A stretch of DNA of 64,000 nt from Achromobacter agilis. Lineage in GTDB: Bacteria; Pseudomonadota; Gammaproteobacteria; Burkholderiales; Burkholderiaceae_B. The position numbers were made by a program, and so were the translations under genes. Where the stretch lies: positions 1-64,000 of the forward strand of contig NZ_UFQB01000020.1 in the NCBI RefSeq assembly GCF_900496965.1, in the 5' to 3' direction. This document shows, piece after piece, positions 1-7,815 of this stretch; the stretch's first letter is position 1, and every line of letters starts with the position of its first letter. A model generated the notes under the pieces. That model was not told the DNA's origin. It did not search any database and was given only the letters and a program-made list of their open reading frames with translations.

Positions 1-54
1 ATCCTCTTCTGCCATCACTGCCTCGGACAAGTGGATCTGAAGGCCATGAAGTAA
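1..54 (+). CDS. 3' end of a putative IS481-family transposase (cut by the window edge)
   Basis: An open frame enters from the left edge and stops with TAA at 52-54, leaving 17 residues that include the motif FCHHCLGQVDL. An FCHH-x-LG-x-(I/V)DL motif close to the C-terminus is, as far as I recall, typical of IS481-type DDE transposases. Two copies of a 20-bp direct repeat follow immediately, as expected at such an element's end. Too little is visible to say whether the element is intact; the family call rests on this short motif alone. Confidence 0.4.
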   Translation: MLFCHHCLGQVDLKAMK

Positions 55-62
55 GCTGATCA

Positions 63-105
63 ACCTGTTACCCATGTTCCCGTACACCTGTTACCTATGT
101 CCCCG
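63..105. repeat. Two 20-bp direct repeats beside the IS remnant
   Basis: ACCTGTTACCCATGTTCCCG at 63-82 and ACCTGTTACCTATGTCCCCG at 86-105 differ at two positions and are spaced with a 23-bp period. They directly follow the putative transposase stop, so they are probably part of the right end of that element. The association is inferred. Confidence 0.5.
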
Positions 106-111
106 GTCCGT

Positions 112-300
112 ACACTGCGCCGCCTTGGGGCGGCCCGGCGGCGGCGCGGCTATTCTTGCGTGAGCGTCCACGCTGCGCGCATTGTGTGCGTTCGCTGCTC
201 CCTGAGGGGGGCGCGCTGCTTTGGGGCGGTTTGGCGGCGGGCCCGTTATTTTTGTGGAGGGCGGCGCTAGCTTTCCGCGCTGCGCGTTTGCCGATCACGC
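112..300. repeat. GC-rich intergenic repeat region, no gene seen
   Basis: This stretch between the IS remnant and the rpoH promoter has no convincing coding sequence. It holds the motif CGCCGCCTTGGGGCGGCCC at 119-137 and a related inverted arrangement around 171-235 (CGCTGCGCGCA, then TGAGGGGG, then TTTGGGGCGG). The same words recur at 1607-1668, which marks a dispersed family of intergenic repeats. Short open frames here are translations of the repeat. Confidence 0.5.
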
Positions 301-337
301 AAAAAATAAATGGGGACGAGCTTTGCGGAAGGAAACT

Positions 338-366
338 TTGACGCGCCGCAATAGTCGAATTAGCAC
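338..366 (+). promoter_or_regulatory. Probable rpoH promoter
   Basis: TTGACG at 338-343 is a good -35 match. A 17-bp spacer leads to a weaker -10 (TAGCAC, 361-366) that lies inside the CIRCE operator. This geometry fits a sigma-70 promoter blocked by HrcA. It was found by eye only. Confidence 0.45.
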
Positions 367-386
367 TCCCTTTACTAGAGTGCTAA
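360..386 (+). promoter_or_regulatory. CIRCE operator (HrcA binding site) upstream of rpoH
   Basis: The sequence TTAGCACTC, a 9-base spacer, then GAGTGCTAA matches the CIRCE consensus exactly. HrcA binds this inverted repeat and represses heat-shock genes, classically groESL and dnaK. Here it lies between the promoter and the rpoH start, so sigma-32 synthesis is probably under HrcA control. Confidence 0.93.
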
Positions 387-432
387 CATCGAATCCATGT
401 CGTTACCCCTTCGCCTTCCGGAGACTCCCGCT

Positions 433-1317
433 ATGAAGCAACCCAGTACCTCGTTGGCCACTTCCGGCAACGCCCTGGCGTTGGCCATTGCCAATCCGGG
501 CGCACTTGGCACGATCGACGCATACATTTCCGCGGTGAACCGCCTGCCGGTCCTGTCGGCCGAACGCGAAACCGAGCTTGGCCGCCGTCTGCGCGATCAG
601 GAAGACCTGGGCGCCGCGCGCGAACTGATCCTGTCGCACCTGCGGCTGGTGGTGTCGGTGGCCCGTCAGTACCTGGGTTATGGCTTGCCCCATGCCGACC
701 TCATCCAGGAAGGCAACGTCGGCCTGATGAAGGCCGTGAAGCGCTTCGACCCGGAGCGCGGCGTGCGCCTGGTGTCGTTTGCCGTGCATTGGATCAAGGC
801 CGAAATCCACGAATACATCATCCGCAACTGGCGCCTGGTGAAGGTCGCAACCACCAAGGCCCAACGCAAGCTGTTCTTCAACCTGCGCAGCATGCGCCCC
901 GACGGCCAGACGCTGGATCCCGACCAGGTCGACCACATCGCGCGCGAGCTGAACGTGCGCCGCGAAGACGTGAGCGAAATGGAAGTCCGCCTGTCCGGCC
1001 GCGACATGTCGCTGGAAAACCAGGATGACGACGATGACAGCTACGCGCCCATCGCCTATCTGTCCGACGAAGGCCGCCAGGAACCCACGCGGGTGCTGGA
1101 ACGCGCCGCGCGCGACCAACTGCAAGGCAGCGGTCTGAGCGATGCGCTGGAAGCGCTGGATCCGCGTTCGCGCCGCATCGTCGAAGCGCGCTGGCTGCAG
1201 GACGACGGCGGCGCCACGCTGCACGAACTGGCGCAGGAATTCGGCGTGTCGGCCGAGCGCATCCGCCAGATCGAGGCTGCTGCCCTGAAGAAGATGCGGG
1301 GCAACCTCGCGGCTTAA
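433..1317 (+). CDS. rpoH: RNA polymerase heat-shock sigma factor RpoH (sigma-32)
   Basis: This is the alternative sigma factor that directs RNA polymerase to heat-shock promoters. Region 2 is clear (HLRLVVSVARQYLGYGL and FAVHWIKAEIHEYI), followed by the RpoH-specific box QRKLFFNLR and a C-terminal region 4 helix-turn-helix (HELAQEFGVSAERIRQIE). I chose ATG 433 (294 residues) because GGAG at 420-423 is correctly spaced. An in-frame ATG at 397 would add 12 residues but has no visible ribosome site and sits just after CIRCE. The gene is alone, with CIRCE upstream and a strong hairpin terminator downstream. Confidence 0.95.
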   Translation: MKQPSTSLATSGNALALAIANPGALGTIDAYISAVNRLPVLSAERETELGRRLRDQEDLGAARELILSHLRLVVSVARQYLGYGLPHADLIQEGNVGLMKAVKRFDPERGVRLVSFAVHWIKAEIHEYIIRNWRLVKVATTKAQRKLFFNLRSMRPDGQTLDPDQVDHIARELNVRREDVSEMEVRLSGRDMSLENQDDDDDSYAPIAYLSDEGRQEPTRVLERAARDQLQGSGLSDALEALDPRSRRIVEARWLQDDGGATLHELAQEFGVSAERIRQIEAAALKKMRGNLAA

Positions 1318-1337
1318 ACCGCCGCTTCAAGCATACA

Positions 1338-1361
1338 AAAGGGCCGCTTTCGCGGCCCTTT
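1338..1361 (+). terminator. rpoH terminator hairpin
   Basis: A perfect 10-bp stem, AAAGGGCCGC with GCGGCCCTTT around a TTTC loop, starts 20 bp after the rpoH stop. The A and T flanks belong to the stem, as in intrinsic terminators. Confidence 0.85.
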
Positions 1362-1583
1362 GCCTGTCTACCGTGTCTTGGTGCGCGTCGCGCATAATTT
1401 GATACAAATTCGCCCGAAATTTTTGCACCGCGCCAGAAACTTAATGCGGATCGCGTCGCCTAACTTCATGTAGACCGCGAACTTCGGTTGGCCGTCTTGT
1501 CGTCCGTCTCGGCTTCTCCTCTTTCCCCTCCCCTATGAGACGGATGTTTGCGGGGCACCATGCATATCGGTGCCCCGTTTTTT
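1362..1583 (+). ncRNA. Possible small RNA ending in an intrinsic terminator
   Basis: There is no gene here. The region lies downstream of the rpoH terminator and ends in a second plus-strand terminator at 1551-1583, although no plus-strand ORF precedes it. A pyrimidine-rich run (CTTCTCCTCTTTCCCCTCCC, 1513-1532) could pair with Shine-Dalgarno sequences. No clear promoter was found. Readthrough of rpoH transcripts is the alternative. Confidence 0.3.
1551..1583 (+). terminator. Intrinsic terminator without an upstream gene
   Basis: CGGGGCACC (1551-1559) pairs with GGTGCCCCG (1569-1577) and is followed by six T on the plus strand. The neighbouring cpdA gene runs on the minus strand and would not use this T-run. 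Confidence 0.8.
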
Positions 1584-1606
1584 ATGCCCCCACGTTTTAT
1601 GCCCCC

Positions 1607-1668
1607 ACGCTGCGCGCACGGGTGCGCTTGCTGCCCCCCAAGGGGGCTGCGCCGCCTTGGGGCGGCCC
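1607..1668. repeat. Copy of the dispersed GC-rich intergenic repeat
   Basis: The words CGCTGCGCGCA, GTGCGCTTGCTGCCCCCCAA and CGCCGCCTTGGGGCGGCCC occur in the same order as in the repeat near 112-235. It lies just beyond the cpdA stop and could fold as nested hairpins. Confidence 0.55.
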
Positions 1669-1708
1669 TGCCGTATTCGTTGTCTGTGGCGCGCCCTGCG
1701 CTTTTCCC

Positions 1709-2548
1709 TTATGCGGCCCGCGCTTTGTCGGCGGCGGCCAAGGTTGGCTGCCACAGCGCGTCCTGCACGCGCCGCACGCCGGTCGCCATCGATCCGTCCT
1801 GGTACAGCTTGAGCCAGCGGTAGCCGGGCGCCATGTTGTCCACCACATGCTTGCCGTCCCGGATGCTGAACTGGAAGCAGGTCGACGGTGTGGCCAGCAT
1901 GCGCAGGTTGTGGCGGCGGCGGTCGAATTCGTGATGGACGTGGCCCCATAGCAGCACGCGGGCCTGCGGCCAGTGGGCCAGCAGCTTGAACAGCGCCTGG
2001 GGATTGTCGATCATCATCGTGTCGTGCCAGTGGCTGTCGATCTGCATGGGATTGTGATGCATCGCCACCAGCGTATGGCGGCCAGGCGCTTCGGCCAGCG
2101 CCGCCTCCAGCATATCGAGCTGGCTGGCGGGCAAATGGCCCGCGTTGGAGCCGGGCACCGTGGTGTCGAGCGTGACGACACGCCAGGCGCCCACGTCGGT
2201 GACCGGCGCCGACCATTGCGCCAGTTCCTGGCGCATCACGGCCGGCAGATCATGGTTGCCCGGCAGGCAGCGCACGCAGGCGCGGTCCAGCGCCGGCGCT
2301 TCGGACAGGATAGAGGCAAAGCGCTGGTAGGACGCCGCCTCGCCGTCCTGCGACAGATCGCCCGTGGCCAGCAGCAGGTCGGGATGGCGGCCGTCGGCCT
2401 CGATCTGGCGCAGCACGGCGCGCAGGCTGGCGTCGGTATCGACGCCCAGCATCGCGGTGCCGGCTTCGCCGAACAGATGGCTGTCGGTCACCTGGACCAG
2501 CATGGCGGGCGCGTCGTCGCGCCGGGTCAGGGAATGGATGCGGGCCAA
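1709..2548 (-). CDS. cpdA: 3',5'-cyclic-AMP phosphodiesterase, CpdA-type metallophosphoesterase
   Basis: This is a class III phosphodiesterase expected to hydrolyse cAMP to AMP in the cytoplasm and so limit CRP-type signalling. All metal-binding motifs of the calcineurin-like fold are present: D22-x-H24, GDLSQDG near 63-69, GNHD near 97-100, a MHHNP segment near 160-165, and GHVHHEFD near 200. Its 279 residues match the family length. It is transcribed away from a cation/proton antiporter that carries a cyclic-nucleotide-binding-like domain, with 195 bp between the two starts. Other nucleoside phosphoesterase activities cannot be excluded. Confidence 0.85.
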   Translation of the reverse strand: MARIHSLTRRDDAPAMLVQVTDSHLFGEAGTAMLGVDTDASLRAVLRQIEADGRHPDLLLATGDLSQDGEAASYQRFASILSEAPALDRACVRCLPGNHDLPAVMRQELAQWSAPVTDVGAWRVVTLDTTVPGSNAGHLPASQLDMLEAALAEAPGRHTLVAMHHNPMQIDSHWHDTMMIDNPQALFKLLAHWPQARVLLWGHVHHEFDRRRHNLRMLATPSTCFQFSIRDGKHVVDNMAPGYRWLKLYQDGSMATGVRRVQDALWQPTLAAADKARAA

Positions 2549-2743
2549 ATGCCGCTCCTGAAAAGTTGGTGCGATTCCACATTACCCAAAAAACATGGCG
2601 CGACGCGTATCGCATGCCTGTATTGGGGTAACGAAACGTGCATTCTCTACGATTCTCTACAGTTGCCGGCCCGGGCGGGAGGAAAAAAGCCGCTATTCTT
2701 GTGAAACTTCACTCAAGCTTCAAGATCGGACGCAGCGCTACCC

Positions 2744-5452
2744 ATGGATGTCGGTTTTCTCGTATTCGGCCTGGCCGGCTTGCTCACGCTGGTCTGTTTT
2801 ATGCCGCCCCTGGCCGGCCGCCTCAAGCTGCCCTATTCGGTGCTGCTGGCCATCGTCGGCTGCCTGCTCGGCATCATCGTGCACGTCCATGGCTGGGCGC
2901 CCAGCTGGATCGGCGACTTCCTCGACTCCCTGGAACGCTTCGAAATTTCGTCCGAGACCTTCCTGATGGTGTTCCTGCCGGTATTGCTGTTCGAAACCGC
3001 GCTGTCCATGAACGTGCGGCGCCTGATGGACGATATCGGCCCCATTCTCATGATGGCCATCGTGGCCGTGGTGGTCTGCACCGTCGTGGTCGGCGTCACT
3101 CTGGACGCCATCTCGCCCTACGGCCTGGTGGTCTGCCTGCTGCTGGGCGCCATCGTGGCGACGACTGACCCGGTGGCCGTGGTGGGCATCTTCCGCGAAG
3201 TGGGCGCGCCCAAGCGCCTGACCACCCTGGTCGAAGGCGAAAGCCTGTTCAACGACGCTGCGTCCATCGCCTTGTATTCGGTGCTGCTGGCCGTGCTGGG
3301 CGGCCACGGCGAATTGACCGCAAGCGGCATCTTCAACGACTTCATCGTGCACTTCATCGGCGGCGGCGTGGCCGGCTTCGCGATGGGGCGCCTGGCCTGC
3401 TTCCTGTTCGCCTGGCTGCGCGGCTTCCCCACGGCGGAAATCACGCTGACGCTGACGCTGGCCTATCTGTCCTTCTTCATTTCCGAGCACTACCTGAGTG
3501 TTTCCGGCGTCGTTGCCACCGTGATCGCCGGTCTGGTGGTCGGGTCCACCGGCCGCACGCGCATGTCGCCCACCACCTTCGAATACCTGTCCAGCGCCTG
3601 GGAGCAGTTCGGGTTCTGGGCCAATTCGCTGATCTTCCTGTTCGCGGCCATGCTGATCCCGAAGCTGATGGCGGCGGCCGACTGGCAGGAACTGGCGCTG
3701 GTAGCGGTGGTGTTCGTCGCCACGCTGGTGGCGCGAGCCATCGTGGTTTTCGGCCTGCTGCCCTTGCTGGGGCTGACCCGGCTGGGGACCAAGGTCAGCA
3801 ACCCCTACAAAGTGGTGATGCTGTGGGGTGGCCTGCGCGGCGCCGTGTCGCTGGCGCTGGCGCTGGCCGTGACGGAGCAGACCGGCGTGGCCGAAGAGGC
3901 GCGCCAGTTCATCGCGGTGGCCACCACCAGCTATGTGCTGCTGACCTTGTTCATCAACGGTATCAGCCTGCGGCCGCTGATCCGCATGCTGGGCCTGAAC
4001 CAGCTGTCGCCGGTGGAGCGTACCATCCGCAACCAGGCCCTGGCCGTGGCGCTGGAAGACCTGCAAGGCAAGACCGAAGAGGTCGCCAAGACCGAGCATA
4101 TCGGCACCGAAGTCCGCGACCGCATCCGCGCCGTGTTCGACGCCAGCCTGACCAGCGTGCACGACGGCCAGGTCGGCCAGATGACCGACGATCAGCGCGT
4201 AGCGGTGGGGCTGGCCATCGTGGCGCAGCGCGAAGAGGAAATGTTCTTCGACATTCTCAAGGCGCAGATCGTGGACTGGCGTATGGCGGAAGCCCTGCTG
4301 GCGCGCGCGGAACGGCTGGAGGACGCGATCCGGCTGGGCGGCATCCCGGGCTTCGAGCGCGCCATCGCCGCCGACGTGCGCTATTCCACCGGCTTTCGCC
4401 TCGCCCTGCGGCTGCACTACCTGTTCGGATTCCAGGGCTGGCTGGCGCGCGAGCTGGGCCAGCGCTTCGCCAACCTGATGAGCAAGCGGTCGGTCGCGCA
4501 GCGCCTGATCGTATTCGCGCGCGAACAGATCACGCCCCTGCTGGGCGAAGAGGCGACGCAGCGCATCGTGTCGCTGCATCAGCGCCGCCTGGACCTGATC
4601 GAGAACGCCATGCAGGCCCTCAACCTGCAATACCCGTCCTACGCGCAGTGGCTTCAGGAAAGCTATCTGGGCCGGGTGGCGCGCGAGATGGAGCGCATCC
4701 GCTACCGCGATATGCTCGAACAATTCCTGATCAGCGGCGAGGTGTACGCGGACCTGATGGCGCAATTGAAAAGCCGTTGGGCCCACATCGACACGCACCC
4801 GCCGCTGGACATCGAAATGAGCGCGGCGGAGCTGATCAAGCGCGTGCCCTTGTTCGAAGGCCTGTCGGCCGATTCGCTGCGCGCCATCAGCAAACTGCTC
4901 AAGCCGCGGCTGTCGCTGCCGGACCAGCGCGTGCTCACCAAGGGCCGGCACGGCGAAGAGATGTGTTTCGTGGCGTCCGGGGCCGTGGCCGTGCATCTGC
5001 CCGACAACACGATGATCGAACTGGGCAGCGGCGAATTCTTCGGCGAACTCGGGCTGCTGGGCGAACAGCAGATTGCGCCGGACGTCACCTCGCTGGGCTA
5101 CAGCAAGCTTTTGATGTTGTCTTCGCGCGATTTCCACGCCCTGCTGGCACGCGACGAGCATTTGCGCGAACGCATCCAGCTGGTGGCCAAGCAGCGCCTG
5201 CGCGCGATCGAGGTGTGGAAACAGTTCTCGCAGGCCAATGCCGCGTCTGCTGCGGCGCCTGCCCCGGCGCCCAGCCCGGCCCAGGCGGCCGAAGCCGCAG
5301 AAGCCGCGAGCGAAAATCCGCCTTCCACCGCCGGCGGGAACGGTATGCCTGCCGCCCTCCAGGATTCCGCCGCGGACTCGCCAAACGAAGGCGCGGAAGG
5401 CGCGCCGCCGCCGGGCGAAGTGCTGGGCGAGCCGGGGATCGTACCCCGCTAG
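2744..5452 (+). CDS. NhaP/CPA1-type cation:proton antiporter with C-terminal cyclic-nucleotide-binding-like domain
   Basis: This inner-membrane Na+(K+)/H+ exchanger has a transmembrane region at roughly residues 1-410 with CPA1 signatures TDPVAVVGIFREVG, EGESLFNDA and WGGLRGAVSLALALAV. A helical cytoplasmic region follows, then a CRP-like domain near residues 700-800 (LFEGLSADSLRAISKLLKP and GSGEFFGELGLLGEQQ), and finally an Ala/Pro-rich tail. In the phosphate-binding cassette the arginine usual in cAMP-binding proteins is not apparent (EQQIAPDVTSLG), so nucleotide binding is uncertain. No strong ribosome site precedes ATG 2744. Its stop overlaps the stop of the convergent Nudix gene within CTAG. 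Confidence 0.85.
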   Translation: MDVGFLVFGLAGLLTLVCFMPPLAGRLKLPYSVLLAIVGCLLGIIVHVHGWAPSWIGDFLDSLERFEISSETFLMVFLPVLLFETALSMNVRRLMDDIGPILMMAIVAVVVCTVVVGVTLDAISPYGLVVCLLLGAIVATTDPVAVVGIFREVGAPKRLTTLVEGESLFNDAASIALYSVLLAVLGGHGELTASGIFNDFIVHFIGGGVAGFAMGRLACFLFAWLRGFPTAEITLTLTLAYLSFFISEHYLSVSGVVATVIAGLVVGSTGRTRMSPTTFEYLSSAWEQFGFWANSLIFLFAAMLIPKLMAAADWQELALVAVVFVATLVARAIVVFGLLPLLGLTRLGTKVSNPYKVVMLWGGLRGAVSLALALAVTEQTGVAEEARQFIAVATTSYVLLTLFINGISLRPLIRMLGLNQLSPVERTIRNQALAVALEDLQGKTEEVAKTEHIGTEVRDRIRAVFDASLTSVHDGQVGQMTDDQRVAVGLAIVAQREEEMFFDILKAQIVDWRMAEALLARAERLEDAIRLGGIPGFERAIAADVRYSTGFRLALRLHYLFGFQGWLARELGQRFANLMSKRSVAQRLIVFAREQITPLLGEEATQRIVSLHQRRLDLIENAMQALNLQYPSYAQWLQESYLGRVAREMERIRYRDMLEQFLISGEVYADLMAQLKSRWAHIDTHPPLDIEMSAAELIKRVPLFEGLSADSLRAISKLLKPRLSLPDQRVLTKGRHGEEMCFVASGAVAVHLPDNTMIELGSGEFFGELGLLGEQQIAPDVTSLGYSKLLMLSSRDFHALLARDEHLRERIQLVAKQRLRAIEVWKQFSQANAASAAAPAPAPSPAQAAEAAEAASENPPSTAGGNGMPAALQDSAADSPNEGAEGAPPPGEVLGEPGIVPR

Positions 5453-6261
5453 GCTGGAATTTCGCCCAAGCGGCGGCGCTGCATGATGTCTTCGACGATC
5501 ACCAGCGCGGCTTCCAGCGTGAATTCGCCGTCCGTGATCCGGCGCACGGCCGTGGCCACGTCCAGGGTGGCGATCTCCATGACTTCGCCGTCCCGGTTGG
5601 CGGGGCGGGCGTCGGGCGCCAGGATGCAGGTGCTGGTCAGGACGTCTTCGACCTGATAGCCCTCGGGCAGGCGGCGGTGGATGCGCAGGATCGTGCGCAG
5701 CGGCGAGCGCCGCGCCAGGTCGGGTTCGTCCAGCCCGGCTTCTTCGCCGCATTCGCGCACCAGCGCCAATTCCAGGTCTTCGCGGCTGCCGGCCAGGCCG
5801 CCCACCAGTGTGTCCCACATACCGGGATCGGTGGATTTGCTGAGCGCGCGCCGCGCGACCCACAAGCGGCCGTCCGGCGTCCATGCGTTCAAGTGCACGG
5901 CCTTGGTGAGCAGGCCCAGGGGGCGGACCGCCGCGCGTTCGATCACGCCCAAGGGCTCGTCGCCGTCCATGACGTCCAGCAATTCGTCGCGCCAGCCGCG
6001 CAGGCAGTTGGCTTGGCGCAACAGTTCCGCGACCTGTTCGAGCACGCCGTCCAGGCCCGGGCCCGGTTCCATGCCCGTGCCGATGCGCAAGGTTTCACCG
6101 TCCGCATCGATGCCCGCGGCGCCGCGCAGGGCGTCGCAAGCTGCATGCGTAGCCCAGCCACAGCGACGCCCCGCTATATATAAAGCGCGCGCGCCGTCGG
6201 GAGCGGGCTCCTGGGCACGTGTGCAAAGGGCGGCATACAAGTCGGACAACTGCTGTGGCAT
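5449..6261 (-). CDS. Nudix hydrolase with N-terminal DUF4743-like domain
   Basis: This is predicted to hydrolyse a nucleoside diphosphate linked to another moiety. The Nudix box GX5EX7REUXEEXGU is intact (GGLAGSRED, then LVRECGEEAGL) at about residues 150-172. The first 120 residues resemble the DUF4743/thiamine-pyrophosphokinase-related region found N-terminal to this Nudix subgroup. The substrate is unknown. The gene is convergent with the antiporter gene and shares four bases with it. Confidence 0.8.
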   Translation of the reverse strand: MPQQLSDLYAALCTRAQEPAPDGARALYIAGRRCGWATHAACDALRGAAGIDADGETLRIGTGMEPGPGLDGVLEQVAELLRQANCLRGWRDELLDVMDGDEPLGVIERAAVRPLGLLTKAVHLNAWTPDGRLWVARRALSKSTDPGMWDTLVGGLAGSREDLELALVRECGEEAGLDEPDLARRSPLRTILRIHRRLPEGYQVEDVLTSTCILAPDARPANRDGEVMEIATLDVATAVRRITDGEFTLEAALVIVEDIMQRRRLGEIPA

Positions 6262-6373
6262 CGTGGGATCGAGGTAGTGATGTTGCCGACGATTTTATGC
6301 CAGCTGGTTTACGGCGCGCGGTCAAGAGGGCGCGGGCAGATGGGGGCGCCGCCGATGAATTCAAGGGCACTAA

Positions 6374-6402
6374 CTTACATCTGTTTGCGCGTCCGCTATA
6401 AT
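6374..6402 (+). promoter_or_regulatory. Promoter of the cytochrome oxidase cluster
   Basis: CTTACA at 6374-6379, a 17-bp spacer and a perfect TATAAT at 6397-6402 form a strong sigma-70 promoter about 150 bp before ctaC. The rest of the 6262-6550 intergenic region shows no further gene. Confidence 0.75.
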
Positions 6403-6550
6403 CCGCCAGTTTCTTTGTGATTTCGAGTGGGAACGACAGGGGCCGCTCTATCTCCCTGCCTCGCCCTGCCATCTAATAATTGCGCGTTGCCCGTTTCCGG
6501 TGACTTCCGCCACTAGAGAACGGACCTACGCGCCGTGTTTCGAGGTAAGC

Positions 6551-7708
6551 ATGAAGAAGTGGAGAGGGATACTGGGGGCTTGTGCGATGCTGATTGGCAG
6601 CGTGGCGGGTGCTCAGGTGCAAGACATGCCCGGCGGCCCGAAGGTCAATCAGCTCAACCTGCATGAGGGCGTGACGGCAATTTCGCGCGACATCATGTGG
6701 TTGCATTGGATGCTGCTCACGATCTGTATCGTGATCTTCATCGGCGTCTTCGGGGTGATGTTCTACTCCATCTGGGCGCATCGCAAATCCCGTGGCCACA
6801 AGGCCGCGACCTTCCACGAACACCTGGGTGTCGAAGTCGCATGGACGGTCATTCCGTTCATCATCGTCATTGCCATGGCGCTGCCGGCCACCAAGACCGT
6901 GGTCGCCATGAAAGACACTTCCAGCGCCGACGTCACCGTGAAGGTCACGGGCTACCAATGGAAGTGGGGCTACGAGTACCTCGACGGCTCGGCCGCCGGC
7001 ATCAAGTTCCTTTCCACGCTGTCGACCCCGCGCGCGCAGATCGAGAATCGCGAGCCCAAGGGCGAGTTCTACCTGATGGAAGTGGACAACCACCTGGTCG
7101 TCCCCGTGAACAAGAAGGTCCGCGTCGTCCTGACCGCCGCCGACGTCATCCACTCCTGGATGATTCCGGATTTCGGCGTGAAACAGGACGCCATCCCCGG
7201 ATTCCTGCGCGACGCCTGGTTCAATGCCGACAAACCCGGCATCTACCGTGGCCAGTGCGCGGAACTTTGCGGCAAGGATCACGCATTCATGCCCATCGTC
7301 GTGGAAGTTCTGGCGCAAGCCGACTACGATAAGTGGGTTGAAGACCAAAAGAAGAAGATGGCGGCGAATGCCGACGATCCCAATAAAGAGTGGACGGAAG
7401 CCGAACTGGTTGCCCGCGGCGAGAAGGTTTTCGCGGCGAATTGCGTTGCCTGTCACCAGGCTAACGGCAAGGGCATCCCGGGCAGCTTCCCACCGCTTGA
7501 CGGAGACAAGGTTGTTCTGGGCCCCAAGGCCGAACAGATCAACACCGTGCTGAAGGGCAAGCCCGGCACCGCGATGGCGGCATTCGGCGGGCAGCTCAAC
7601 GATGTCGAAATCGCAGCGGTCATCAGCTATACGCGCCATGCCTGGAGCAATGCAGGCAAGGGGCAGGACCCGACGGTTCTACCGAAGGACGTGGTGGCCG
7701 GGCGCTGA
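6551..7708 (+). CDS. ctaC: Cytochrome c oxidase subunit II with fused cytochrome c domain
   Basis: CtaC takes electrons from cytochrome c through its CuA centre. The protein starts with a signal peptide (MKKWRGILGACAMLIGSVAG), followed by two membrane helices and a cupredoxin domain with the CuA motif CAELCGKDHAFM near residues 235-246. A C-terminal c-type heme domain contains CVACH near 299, so this is a caa3-like subunit. ATG 6551 is chosen because GAGGT lies seven bases upstream and the signal peptide then starts at the N-terminus; an in-frame start at 6500 lacks both. It is first in the cta cluster. Confidence 0.95.
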   Translation: MKKWRGILGACAMLIGSVAGAQVQDMPGGPKVNQLNLHEGVTAISRDIMWLHWMLLTICIVIFIGVFGVMFYSIWAHRKSRGHKAATFHEHLGVEVAWTVIPFIIVIAMALPATKTVVAMKDTSSADVTVKVTGYQWKWGYEYLDGSAAGIKFLSTLSTPRAQIENREPKGEFYLMEVDNHLVVPVNKKVRVVLTAADVIHSWMIPDFGVKQDAIPGFLRDAWFNADKPGIYRGQCAELCGKDHAFMPIVVEVLAQADYDKWVEDQKKKMAANADDPNKEWTEAELVARGEKVFAANCVACHQANGKGIPGSFPPLDGDKVVLGPKAEQINTVLKGKPGTAMAAFGGQLNDVEIAAVISYTRHAWSNAGKGQDPTVLPKDVVAGR

Positions 7709-7767
7709 TCGCGCGCGCGCCCAGTTCCTCCACCGTTAGAACCGGTTCCGTTTAGTTAGAGATACCC

Positions 7768-7794
7768 TGCCGGCCCCGTGGATCGGGGGCGGCA
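7768..7794 (+). promoter_or_regulatory. Hairpin between ctaC and ctaD
   Basis: TGCCGGCCCCG (7768-7778) pairs with CGGGGGCGGCA (7784-7794) with one mismatch, just before the ctaD ribosome site AGGAAGGAG. It may act in RNA processing, protection or partial attenuation. No T-run follows it. Confidence 0.45.
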
Positions 7795-7815
7795 CTCAGC
7801 AGGAAGGAGTCCATC

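Noticed and set aside
2738-5884. A 1048-codon open frame on the minus strand opposite the antiporter gene.
   Set aside because: It is an antisense shadow in high-GC DNA: His/Gln/Arg-rich, with no domain. The plus strand has clear antiporter motifs.
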